In this document: positions 33,279 to 45,200 of the stretch, piece by piece
Position numbering within the stretch: the stretch's first letter is position 1
How the letters are laid out: the number at the start of each line of letters is the position of its first letter
NCBI GenBank assembly: GCA_003255065.1
Contig: QAOA01004580.1
Coordinates: 179,859-243,858, forward strand
Source of the DNA: Cercis canadensis
Taxonomy: Eukaryota; Streptophyta; Magnoliopsida; Fabales; Fabaceae
Direction: 5' to 3'
DNA: 64,000 nt
Notes under the pieces: model-generated
What the model saw: only the letters and a program-made list of their open reading frames with translations
The model's database searches: none
What the model was told of the DNA's origin: nothing
Position numbers and translations under genes: made by a program

Positions 33279-33331
33279 ATTATCAAGCACGAAGAAATGG
33301 AAATGCAATTCAAGCTGGAAATAATATTTAG
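33279..33331 (+). pseudogene. PIF/Harbinger-like relic, 3' end beyond the Tat insertion
   Basis: Removing the Tat element and one ATTAT joins the frame at 24197 to QARRNGNAIQAGNNI and a TAG at 33329. This restores a continuous tail whose residues (LARNMFVDY before the junction) resemble the C-terminus of ALP1-like proteins. Confidence 0.55.
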
Positions 33332-33844
33332 GAAAATTTTTCTTAATATCTTTAGCTAAGATATGTGTAAATTTTAATTTACCTTGCAAAAATGAGAATT
33401 CTATAAGTTTGGCATGCTTTTTGTAATTGGTTGTTTATTAAAAAAATTGAGAATCTTTTGTTGTTTTCTTTGGTTTGCATGTATGCCTTTTGGTTCAACT
33501 GGAACATGCTAATGCCACAATTTACACTGTTGGAGGGCCTTTGGTTTGGACCTATAACACTGATACAAAGTAAAAATTTACATTCCATTATGCTATGTTT
33601 TACACATTTTGATACAAAGTAAAAATGTGTCAATGCTACACCACCAATGCGAGCTTCAACCTTGGGGTCAAGCAATGCCTATAGATAACAGTAAAATATT
33701 GTTGTTAAATTACTCTTTTTATAATAGAGTGTATCCAAACAAAATATTTTATAAATATATGCATTTGAAATGCTGCATTTCAATTACATGTATTTGAAAT
33801 ACACAAGAATATGTCAAATACCCCATCAAAACACAAACTTAATA
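33332..33844. other. Gene-free stretch between the Harbinger relic and the Athila remnant
   Basis: AT-rich. GGGCCTTTGGTTTGGA at 33536 and GTATCCAAAC at 33732 could be decayed ends of a small Tourist-like MITE, but they match poorly. A 17-bp repeat (GATACAAAGTAAAAAT) occurs at 33559 and 33611. Confidence 0.4.
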
Positions 33845-36550
33845 TATGATATAGTCCACCCGATGGCTGCCTTGTGCTCCCTCAACACCCTTAGTAATAT
33901 ATCCACTTCCTCTTCCCTTAGTGATGCGAAAATGATGACTGGTAAAGTGGATGAGTCACCTAAGAAGACATATTTTAAATGCTTAGACAGTGGCTTAAGC
34001 TCTAGAATAGGGGGCTTCTCTACTGATGGAAGAGGTCGATGGCCCCATTTTCCAAGCTCCTCAAAGGATCTTCTGATAAACTGAGGAGAAGTGGCTTCAA
34101 GTAGGCTCACACAACTTCTAATATCTGGATTTACTTCTTAAGAAAGCCCTAGTTGACAAGCTTCTAGTGGCTCATCAGGATGACTAGCTCAACAAACTTC
34201 TTTAGTGCAATCATTTATTGCATCAAGCCTCATATAGTTGCCCACCTCGTCATGTTGCTTCAAGGTTTTTAAGACATCAAATGAGACTTGATCAACTTGG
34301 ATCAAAAGAGTGAACTGCCCATTTTGCACATCGATTACGGCTTTTCCAGTAGCTAAGAAAGGTTGGCCAAGGATAATGAGTATCTCTTGATCTTCCTCCA
34401 TGTCAAGCACCAAAAATCAACAAGAAATATGAATTTGTTAACTTTGATTAACACATTCTCTATGATTCCTCTTAGATACTTGATGGATCAATCAGCTAAT
34501 TGCAGAAATATAGATGTGCGCTTGGCTTTTCTTAATCTAAGGTTCCTGTAAACAGACAAAGACATTAGATTAATAGAAGCACCAAGATCACATAAAGCTC
34601 TACCAAAGAAAGATTCACTAATAATACATGGAATTGTAAAACTCTCTGGATCTTTGAGTTTTGGAGAATGGTGTTGCATTCTTCAGTAACTGTTATGGTC
34701 TTAAAGTCCTCTACCTTTCTCTTGTTGGTGAAAATCTCTTTCATGAACTTGACATAACTGGACATTTATACCAAAGCCTCCGCAAAATGAATATTGGTGT
34801 GGAGCTTCTTAAATACCTCAAGAAACTTAGAGAACTGTCTGTCAAGGTTTTGCTTCTAAAACTTGTGGGGGAATGACACCTTTGGCTTATAAGGTGGAGG
34901 ACTCTGTGTATGAAGCTTGGATTTCGGTTCCTTTACCTTTCCCATTGGTGTTTCTCCTTTAGGTACAGCAGCTTCATCATTTTCTTCTTTCTCATTTCCT
35001 TCCACCATAGCCTTCTTTTTTGGTTCTTCTAAGACTTTGCCACTCCTCAAGGAAACGGCCTGGATTTGCTCTTTAAGATTCTTCTCTGTATTACTAGGCA
35101 ATGTGTTTGATCTCTTGAAGAAAGCCAACTAGAAATCTGGTCAACTTGCACCTCTAAGTTGCGGATAGAAGCCGTTTGGTTTTATAATGAAGTGTCCATC
35201 GTTGTCTTGAATTGAGTGGTATTCAATATTAACTGGACAAGGGCATCTTCTAGAAAGACTTTGGGTGGCAATAGATGGGCTTGCACTAAAGCTTGTGAAG
35301 AAGGCTAATATCCGGATGGCTTGACTACATTCTGAGAGTTCTTTCATGAGAAATTTGGGTGGTTCCTCCATTCTGGATTGTAGGTGTTAAAGTAGGGATT
35401 ACCTTGCTTGGTGAAATTCCCTACAAATTGAGCTTCTTCATAAGATAGTGGCATGTTATAGTGCATCACGGGACAATCCGCACTAGGATGTTCTCCATTA
35501 CACACTTCACATGTGACTTGGGGAGTGTGAATAACATTGGCTGTAAGAGTGCCTTATTGCTTAGTAATGGTGTCCATCTTGGCGAAAAAGGCTATGATAG
35601 GATTAACTGCATGCATCTCATAGACTTTCTTAGGCACACCCCTTTCAGAAGGTCATTAGCGTGCATTTACCGCTATCTGATCAAGCAACCTAAATGCTTC
35701 CTTATTAGTTTTCTTCATCAATGAACCACTCGTTGGAGCATCAAGTATAGTTCTTGTGGAACCATTCAAAGCATTGTAGAAGGTTTGAATTTGCATCCAT
35801 TCTTGTAAGCCATTATGTGGGGACTTACTCAATAAACCCTTGAAGTGCTCCCAAGCTTCATGCAATCCTTCCATGTTATGTTGTGCAAAGGTATTGATTT
35901 CATTGCGCATCCTGGCAGTTTTAGCTAGTGGAAAAAACCGTGCAATGAATTGTTCACTCATTTCATCCTATATGGTGATAGATCCCAATGGTAGAGAGTA
36001 GAGTCAATTTCGTGTCTCATCCTTCAGTAAAAAAAGGAATTAGCAGAGTCTAATAGTGTCTTCAGTGGCGTCATTGTACTTTAAAGTATCACATATTTCC
36101 AAAAATCTCGCTAAGTGCACATTAGTATCCTCAGTTGCCAATCCACCAATCTTGTTAGCTTGCATCATCTGAATAACACTCAGCTTGATCTCTGGCTTAT
36201 ATGACTGGCCTAGTAATCCCTGAGATTAAGACTGGTCCATTAGGAAATCCATAATGCTTTAATGCCTTTCGGACCACCACTAGCTCTTTGTTTTGTTTGG
36301 CCTTTTTCATAGTGTCCTAAGCTAGTATGGAAATATTTCTTCTTTTCTTTAAGTTTTTCTTACAAGTCTTTTCGATTTCAGAATCCAAAGGAATTAGATT
36401 ACTTCGCCTCTCACTTCTCATATACTAGAGAAAACTATTGAAAAACAAATAGCAATGATTAAAATAGAAAATAAATGTCTAGACTAAAATTAGAATAACC
36501 TAGTATTAATATTAATAGACGCACAGTCCCTAGCAACAACGCCAAAAACT
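33845..36550 (-). mobile_element. Athila-like Ty3/gypsy element, 5' half only (gag-protease), decayed
   Basis: On the minus strand, in order: a degenerate primer-binding site (TTTTTGGCGTTGTTGC near 36546-36531); gag (35961-35656: MSEQFIARFFPLAKTARMRN, HEAWEHFKGLL, WMQIQTFYNAL); a linker (35128-34856: SNTEKNLKEQIQAVSLRSGK); protease with FGRALCDLGASINLMSLSVY (about 34600-34530) and MEEDQEILIILGQPFLATG; and the pre-RT block LSKHLKYVFLGDSSTLPVII (near 34000). The sequence stops before RT at about 33845. Frames are interrupted in many places, and DLGASIN replaces the DSGAS-type protease site as usual in this lineage. Confidence 0.83.
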
Positions 36551-37850
36551 TATCACACAAAAATCATATGCAAGTGTATGTATTGTGAGCAAGTAATATA
36601 ATGATAAATTAAGTATCATCACACGAAAATTATGGCTACTAAGTATCAAAATTGAGTCTATTCCAATTTTATCTAGACAATGAAGATTGATTGTCAAGCA
36701 ATAATTTAAAGACAAAAATACTAAATAGATAGAAATTTGGACGAGAAAGATCTAGGGTGTCTAATTTCACCATAGTTATTCCGAATTGTTATCTCTATTT
36801 CATTAATCAAGAATTATCTCCCTAATTGCTAGCCAAGAACCCTAAACTATTCATTAGCCTTGCACAAGGTCAAACAAATTTAACTCTAAGTCTTAATTCA
36901 CTATATACCTATGTGAATTAAGCTACCCAAAAATTCTTTAAGTTCCTTGGTTTTTTCAATAGCTACATAGACCAAAAAGGTATATTTCTATCCCTTATGA
37001 CATCTATGATCTTGAATCATAAATTACCTCCTGGTCTCATTGCAAGTATCTAAACAACTAATTAATGGTCAATTAATTAGAGGCATGAATAATTAAGATG
37101 AAGATATCAATTGATAAAGAAGTTCTTGAATTAAATCAATAGATAATAGCAAAACATCTTAGCTAGGCTACATCATAGCCCTAGAAAGTAAGTTTAGCTC
37201 ATGAATATAGATGAAAATATGTTCACATTAATTTTAGACATGAGTACAAGAGAAAGAGATCAGAAAAACTCATTGAAGCTTATAATCAGTGATGAAATCC
37301 TCCTCTTGGAGCTTGATCTTCTCTTCTTTTCATGACTCTTGCAAAACTAAGTGTGTAGCCTTAATTTAGACTCTAAAACATCAATTTATATGTCTTAGGA
37401 TGTTTAGAGAAAAAATAAATTAAAATAAATAGGAGTCTTATTAAAAATAGGGAATTTGGAGGTCAAATCCCGAGTTAACCTTTGGAGGGCTATGGCGCTA
37501 GAAATGGGCACTGCAACCTTGAGGTTGCTATCTAAGTGTATACTTTGGTTGAACTGCTAGCACTGCAGCTCTAGAATTAGGGGTTGCGGTGTTGGCCTCG
37601 ATGCCTCTTTCACATGTTTTACCACATGTCTAGCATTGCGGTTCCCATCTTGGGTGCTGCAGTGCGCTAGCTGCTAGTTCTTTCTACTTTTCCTTCATCA
37701 TTTGAGGGCTATGACACTGGAATTGGGGGTTGCGATCTGAAGCTGCTGCCTCCAATTCCATGTGACCAAAATTCTTCCCTTTTTAATGCTGAAACACCCT
37801 TAAGAGACTTTCAATCATTCCTAAATTGAAAACCTGCAAAATAAATATTA
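36551..37850 (-). repeat. Probable 5' LTR of the Athila-like element
   Basis: This lies immediately upstream of the minus-strand primer-binding site, where the LTR is expected, and is non-coding. I could not find a second copy or a clear TG end, so length and right limit are guesses. It includes GC-richer patches at 37480-37760. Confidence 0.4.
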
Positions 37851-38870
37851 AACATAAAAATCAACTAAAATACCCTAGAGCAAGCAATTAACAAGCTAGA
37901 TCAATACGAGATAAGCGGTAGGATTGGTTAAACTGGGAACAAGTCATTTAGCCTGTTTAGTTCATGTCTTAAAATTGTCTAGGTAAAAAAACCATTACTT
38001 CACCGCGAAATTAGTTCTAAACCACTTGAACCCATAGTGGTTTTGTGGTTCAAGCAGTTTTTTTTCTCTCCATGTTTCAAAACACACACTAATTAAGTAG
38101 AAAGCACTATGATTGATTGAAGGACCAAAAATTGGGTAAAAAAGTAGGTGCTAAGTTTGCGATATGCAATACAGTATGAGTCATTGAAGCTTTGTTATGA
38201 GAAATATTTTTTCCCCTTCAATATATTCAAAAATGGATGATAAAAATGAAGATATTTCTTAAAATATAAAAAGTACTTCCTAAATCTTCCCTCATTCTAA
38301 ACTTATATATGAATACCAACACTTCCATTTACTGAAATATATATTCATATCTATAGTAACTAATAAGGGTAAATTTGACATTTCATTATATGCAAAAAAA
38401 AGTTATGTTGAACAATGTGTTTTATCCTTATTGATAATTTTAAAAGTTCGTTACAAGACAAACTAGTTTGGCGCAAAAATATCTTATTGAGCTAAATGCT
38501 TGACCTAAAAAGCTTTGGCGATCTTTTGGATTATCTTCTTTAAAATTAGATTGAGATTTTGAGTCTTAGTTGTTTTAGATTGCATCGAGATAAAAAAAAA
38601 ATGATATCATCATTGTAAATATTTCATTTTTACATCTGATGAGGTAATTTTAATTTGTTAGCACCATTGAAATGCAGATCTTATTTTCCTTCCATTTACT
38701 GAAAAGTCCATATCTATCTCTATATTATCTTTCCTAGTATGATCCATAAAGCTGTCTCTTTCCATTGCTACTCCTTGTAGATGAAAATCTAGAAATGAGT
38801 ATGAGGAAAAAGTAAAAAGAGGCAATATAATAATGACAAAGCATAACCAAGATATGAATCATATGATTCA
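37851..38870. other. Intergenic region upstream of the ATX gene
   Basis: AT-rich, with no gene recognised. A diverged AACCACTTGAACC / GGTTCAAGCAG inverted motif at 38020-38060 hints at another small repeat. Confidence 0.45.
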
Positions 38871-38874
38871 CGCA

Positions 38875-39208
38875 CCAATGGTCCAATGGGTGCAGCACCT
38901 ATTCCAACCCGAGCGTTACTTAGGACTATAAGAGGCTTCGTCTTACATCTCTCATTTTTCTATGCTCGGTTAAGGTTCTTCTTAGTTCTTACAGGACCTT
39001 CAGTCTCTGTCTGTACACGGCGGGAAACGGATTTTATTTGGGAATAAAAAAACCCTCTCCCTCCAAAACGATCTCCGATCCCTTTCTTTCTCCGACATTG
39101 TAAAACCCTAATTCTCTCTCTGCTTTCGATTCTCTTCTCAGAATCTTGGTGTTTCAGAGCGTGCGAGAGAGCAAAGGGCAACTCTTTTGCTCTCTTGGAG
39201 CTTCCTTC
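38875..39208 (+). promoter_or_regulatory. ATX-type gene core promoter and 5' leader
   Basis: Two CCAAT boxes (38875-38879, 38883-38887) and a TATA-like CTATAAGAGG (38926-38935) precede a CT-rich leader. The leader holds a telo-box AAACCCTAA (39103-39111) and a CTCTCTCT run. No ATG in this interval precedes 39209 in frame. The start of transcription is inferred at about 38955-38970. Confidence 0.5.
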
Positions 39209-42200
39209 ATGGCATTTCTTCCACAACCGCCGCAAGAAGGTGAAGAAGACACCAACATCGATGTGCACACCAGTCACGGGACTCCCATTCGGTATGTTCC
39301 TCTCGATCATCTCTATTCTGCGACTTCGCCTTGTCGGGTTAACCCGAGTGGTTCTGCTAACGTGATGTCGAAGAAGGTGAAAGCGCGGAAGCTTAATCTT
39401 AGCCATTTGGAGGAGGATAGTGATCAGAAAAAGCCTCAGGAGAAGCCGCCTCTTGTCCATGTCTACTCTCGGCGCAGAAAGAGGCCACGGCATTGCTCAC
39501 AAAGCTTGTCGTTTTATGATTCCTTGGTGGGTCGTGCTGAGTCCACCTCCGAAAATTGCGAAATTGATGAGTCCGGGAAGGACCAGGAAAACGACAATTC
39601 TGAGGAGGTGGAGGGTTTGGTGAAGAAGAGGAAAGGTGATGATGATAATACTGAGTTGCTGAAATTGGGGGAAGATTCTAGCCCACTCGGGAGTCTTGAC
39701 CGGCCTCGGTTGAGGAACTGTCGTAATTTCAGTGTTTTTAATTGCCGTACTAGTCGAATAAAGCAGCACACTTCTTCAGAAACTTGTCAAAAGATGTTAC
39801 CTGCATCTCACTCCGTGAAGAGATGGGTCAGGTGATTGTGTTTGCCCCCTTATATTTGGTGCTTTAGAAGAGAAAAATCTGGCTTATGGCATTGGAAAAT
39901 TCATATATAGTATTTGCTTTTTATCCATCCTTTTATCCTTTGAATGTTGTTCCTTTGTTTGCTGAAGAAGAAACAAAAGCTCTGTCTGATTGGACTTTAC
40001 TTATTTGGGTATGGGATGGTTAGCTGTGATTAAACCTATGTGATTTTTGTCTTGGGTTAATGAAATCTGTATGACGGGAAGTAGACTTAATTAAATGTTA
40101 AATGTGCCTGTTGCAGGTTGAGCATTGATAATGTTGATCCCAAAACATTCGTTGGGTTACAATGCCAGGCAAGATTTTGTTATATTCATCCTATATTTGA
40201 TTCCATTGAGTTTGTTCATACTACTAAAATGTATTAACAAGCTTGTCTTCTGCAGGTCTATTGGCCATTGGATCTTGATTGGTACTCTGGTTGTGTTGAA
40301 GGTTATGATTCAGAAACTAAGCTGCATCATGTATGGCTCTCTTATCTATATTATTACTTTAATAATATAAATATTCTAAAACTGCTGAATATGAGCATAT
40401 ATAGATGTCACAATTTTGGGCTTCTTATCCTGAGATTTAGTCTTTTTATAAATGTGCAGGTTAAATATAAAGATGGTGATGAAGAAGATTTAAATCTTTC
40501 ACGTGAGAAAATAAAATTCCATGTTTCCCGTGAGGATATGCAGCGGTTAAATTTGAGGTACGGGCCCAAAGGTTCAGACAGTGACGTCTCTGTCTACAAT
40601 GAGATGCTTGTTTTGGCTGCAAGTTTGGATGATTATCAAGAGATTGAACCAGGGGATCTCATATGGGCCAAGCTAACAGGTTTGTGCTCAATCTATTTTC
40701 CATTGTTCCATTTGCCATTTCTGATTGTTGCATTTTTATACCTTGATAGTAATTGATTGGTCCTAATTGTTTGCAATGCAAAGTTTTTTAGCAATATTGC
40801 TTTGGATATAAGATTATGGAATGATGCAATACATTTGCATCTTTCTTGTCTTGTTTCATGCTTCAGAGGACAACTTGTGATGAGTATCAGTTCCAAAGAA
40901 CTGTTTCTGGTGTATGAGGATGTAAAGGTTTTTGCTTGTTTGAAGAAATTTGTGCTGGAAGGCAAAGTATGAAGTAGTTATGAGATTGTTTTTTTGTTTT
41001 TCTGATAAAAGATATATTGCATTAGTTGCATGGAAGAACTGACATCCTTTACAGCAATGTATTCCTTTATTAGGATTTTTGGTTGCCATGATTTATGGAT
41101 ATCATACCTGATGTAACTTCTAAGCAATGATAGAATCTTTCATTGTAAAGTGAAGGCTTTGGCAGAGATGGACCTTTTGTTCCTCTGTCTGCAGAATTCT
41201 TAGATTTCTTGAACTTCAGATCTCGATTTTATATCTTCAAATTACACTTTTCATTTTCTTATAGGTGTATCATTATGTGTTCTGTCAACAGGGCTTTAGG
41301 CCCCTGGTGGTTATGTTCCATTCCTATTATGTATAAACACCAGTAAACTTCCAACCTTGCTATGCTTATTGTTGCTTAAGTGTTTTGTATCTTTCCATTC
41401 AATTCTATGCTGGTGATCATACTCTATCTACTTTTGTTTAGCTTGGCTATTGTGAATTTCTTCAACTACTGTGATATTCCACATTCTAATGGTTTACTTA
41501 ATTTTCAGGTCATGCAATGTGGCCAGCTGTTGTCATGGATGAATCTAACTGTCAGGGATTAAAAGCGTTTCCTGGAGGAAGTTTGGTTCCTGTACAATTT
41601 TTTGGCAGCCATGACTTTGCAAGGTAGACAATTCCTTGAAAAATGAGTTTTGTTTTTGAGGTAGCATGAGAAACTGTTGACTGTATATATAGAGCTATTC
41701 TTCCTTTTAAGCTTAAGTTTTTTCTTTTTTTGGTTATCCCTTCTTCTAATTTTATTGTCTTTCAGGGTTAAAGTGCGGCATGCTGTCCCATTTGTCAAAG
41801 GCCTTATTGCTTCTTTCCACTTGAAGTGCAAGAAACCTCGTTTTATTGACAGTTTAGAAGAGGCAAAAAAGTAATGTTTTCTGTGTTTTCCCCCCCTCTT
41901 CTTAGTTCTCACTTTCATTAACTAGAACATTGAAAGGTTCCCATCTGCCACATTGATTAATTTATTCAGTCTTTTCAGGTGGTAGTGACATTATTACTTA
42001 GGGGTAGTAATGTAAATATGTATATATTGCAATTTTCTGGGACATGGTTAGTTTTCAAGTTTTGCATTTGTAGGTTATTATTTGTTATTTCAGGTCCTTT
42101 TTGTGCTAGACAGGATTTTATTCAAAAAATTGCACTATTAAATGCGAAAAAGTAGGTCAACCCGAGTAAGCAAGTTCGGATAAACTGTTTATTTATTCAC

Positions 42201-45200
42201 TTAACAATGTCATGCTTATCAACTTGCATTTTCTTTTTTAAGTATTTTAGGATACTGTTAGTGCTCAATGACTTGGGTTGTAGATTCAAATGCACTATGG
42301 ATAAGCCTTGTGTGCATGTTTTAATTGCTGAAAGTGGTATTCAAGGTATTCAGTGTTTCACCTACATCATTTGTGAATAACCCTTAAGCCTGCTTAATTT
42401 TATGGTTCAACCTTAATTCTTCATCATGTGGCATTTAACATCTTTGGTTTGATCTTTTGAACTGAAGAATTTGAAATAATTGCTTAAATTTGTTGGTTAT
42501 TGCAATTTGCAATTATTTTATTTTAAACAGGTATTTAAGTGATCGGAAGCTTCCTTCAAACATGCTACGCATGCGGAAAGGATTTAAGGCTGGTGACTGT
42601 AAAAATGCAAGTGAAGATGATGATGGATATACAGATTCAGGTGAAGATTGTTTAGATGGCAAAGGGACTGAGGCAGCACTGAGAAACATTGAAACTTCTC
42701 CTTATGTAATAGGAGACTTACAAATTCTAAGTCTTGGTAATTTCTCGTCTCTTTGGAGGCAAAAAATTGCTACTAGTTTATGTTCTTGTAAATTTCTTCA
42801 CATTTTCTTTATTTCTTTTGCTATTGATGCTTGCATTATAAGTTGTTTCTAGGGTTCCCTTGAGGACCTAATGTGTTTTAAATAGAAGAAGAAATATTAT
42901 TAGAAAAAGAGATTGGAGGATAGCTTATCCTCCTGGAGAAACACACTAAGAAAAGCAACAGGAAGATTATATGAAAACATCAATGTAGAAGAGCTCTCCA
43001 ATTCTGTCTCATGTCTGTCAAAGAGACGTCCTTAAAGACACCATGGGCAGAGTCCGAACAGAAGCCGTGGAAGCAATCCTATCCCATAGATGATCTAAAG
43101 TCAACAAGGCATCCTTAAAATTTGAGCATTTCTCTCCAACCAAATACACCAAGAAAACCAAGTATTCCAAGTAGAAGTGGCTGCCAATGGATCCTTCTGT
43201 GCGTTGTTGAAGACATTTGGGTCTTCTTTATCTCTAATTATTCAAACATTTCTACAAGCAGAAATCACACTTTTTATAGACCCCTGATTAATCCTAGTCT
43301 GACTTCAAACTTATGTCCTGTTTGGATCTTGTATTCACAGTAACTACACTGACCAAATAATACTTTCCATACATCATTTAGAATACAAATTTTATAATTT
43401 TATGTGAAGGAGAGTGTTGCTACTCTTTTATTTGATAATAATTTGGTGACTGCCAATGTACTCACAGGGTTGTAAAACTTGCTTTCAGGAAAGATTGTTG
43501 AGGATTCTAGATATTTCCGGGATGACAGATATGTCTGGCCAGAAGGGTATACGGCAGTGAGGAAGTTCGCTTCAATTACTGGTGAAGCATTTTTGACAAT
43601 TTTTTATTTGGATGCTTTCATGTCATTTACATCGTGCTTAAGTTTTCTTGGATGCTCAAAACCTCTTGGGATTATCTTAGTTCTAGAGGCATTGATTCTT
43701 TAATTTTGTGTGTGTGTGTGTGTTTTTTTTTGGGGCGTTTAGACCCAAAAGTATGTTCCTCATATAAGATGGAGGTGCTGAGAGATGCTGAATCCAAGAT
43801 TCGGCCGCTATTTAGAGTGATCTCACTGGATAATGGAGAGCAGGTTAGCTTTCTCTGATCTTTCCCATTGAAGCATCTGATGTTTTTGCTTGTTTATTTG
43901 CTTTCTTCCCTACAATGGGAAATGGACAAAAATAATTGCATTAGTAAAACAGGTATTTACAAATGTTGTGTGTGTTATGGCTAGGACTTCTTGGCCTTTT
44001 GGGATAATATAAAGTTATAGCAAGGATCATTATTAGTAACAATATATGGTGGCGTAAAGTGTGACCCATTTTGATATTCACATTTAGGTGTTTGTTTGTT
44101 GCATTCCTTTAACAAATTTCCATAGTTCCTTGACATCATATTTACATATGTATTTCCTCTTGACTTGCTATTTATTTTAAACCTCTTAATCATATCACTT
44201 GTCTCATTTCCTAACAAATGTTCCGTTGCAGATCAATGGTTCTACACCATCAGCTTGCTGGAATAAAGTATACAAAAGGATAAAGAAAATGGAAAGGGGC
44301 GTTTCTGAAGGTTCTGTTGCAGGTGGGGTAGAAAGGGTCTATAAATCTGGATCTGACATGTTTGGGTTCTCCAATCCTGTAGTGGATAAACTTATACGGG
44401 TATGGTATTTGATGCTCTTGAACATCTGTATTTTGTGCTTTATTTATATTAGAATATTACCATTTGTTATGTGATTGCATGTTTGTATTTACTATAAGGA
44501 TAGCTGAGAGGAGCTTCTACTTGCTCTTTTTTCTGATATATGCTTTTATTATGTAAAAACTTGCGTTCAACCGATGTCTGAACCGTCTGATGCACTGTAA
44601 ATCATCCAAAACTAGTCATTTCTCATGTAGATGGATGATGATGTATCATTAGCTGTAAGAAAATAATGTATTATATTGTATGTGGAACTTGTCTTAATAC
44701 AACGGCAAATGTTTTAATATCATCATATGATCCTTATGTGCCTGTTATATTGGTAATCTTTTTAGTGCCCCCAGTCAACCTAACTGATTGGAGAATCGAG
44801 TCTGTCAGAGGTTGGGTGGGCCTGAGGATTCTTATGCTCAGCTTGCTACCTGGATGTTTGATCATATGATCTATCAATAGGATATGGGATAACTGATGAT
44901 TCTTTTATTAAAAGCAAAATATTACTCATGCTTGACCTTTCTTTTCTATTTCTAATTTGAATCAAGCCTTTTATTATTCTTTGGCGCACAAAAATGAGGA
45001 CACTTTCTCAGTCATTGTTAAACTACACACTAACTCCCCTTCTGTCTACGGTCTAGGCTAGTATTTACATTTTGTTTACTTTTTTGTTTTTTTTGGCTAT
45101 GTTTGTTTACTTGTAATCATCCATACTGAAAGAAGTGCTATCAATTGCAGGGTTTACCTAACTTTTTCAAGTTAGGGTCTGGATATAGGACAGTTCGTAT

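Noticed and set aside
33536..33745. Possible Tourist-like MITE (GGGCCTTTGGTTTGG ... GTATCCAAAC)
   Set aside because: Only about ten terminal bases match and no TTA/TAA duplication is visible.
38960..39493. 177-codon minus-strand reading frame over ATX exon 1
   Set aside because: Shadow of the conserved exon; basic, low-complexity, no start context or domain.
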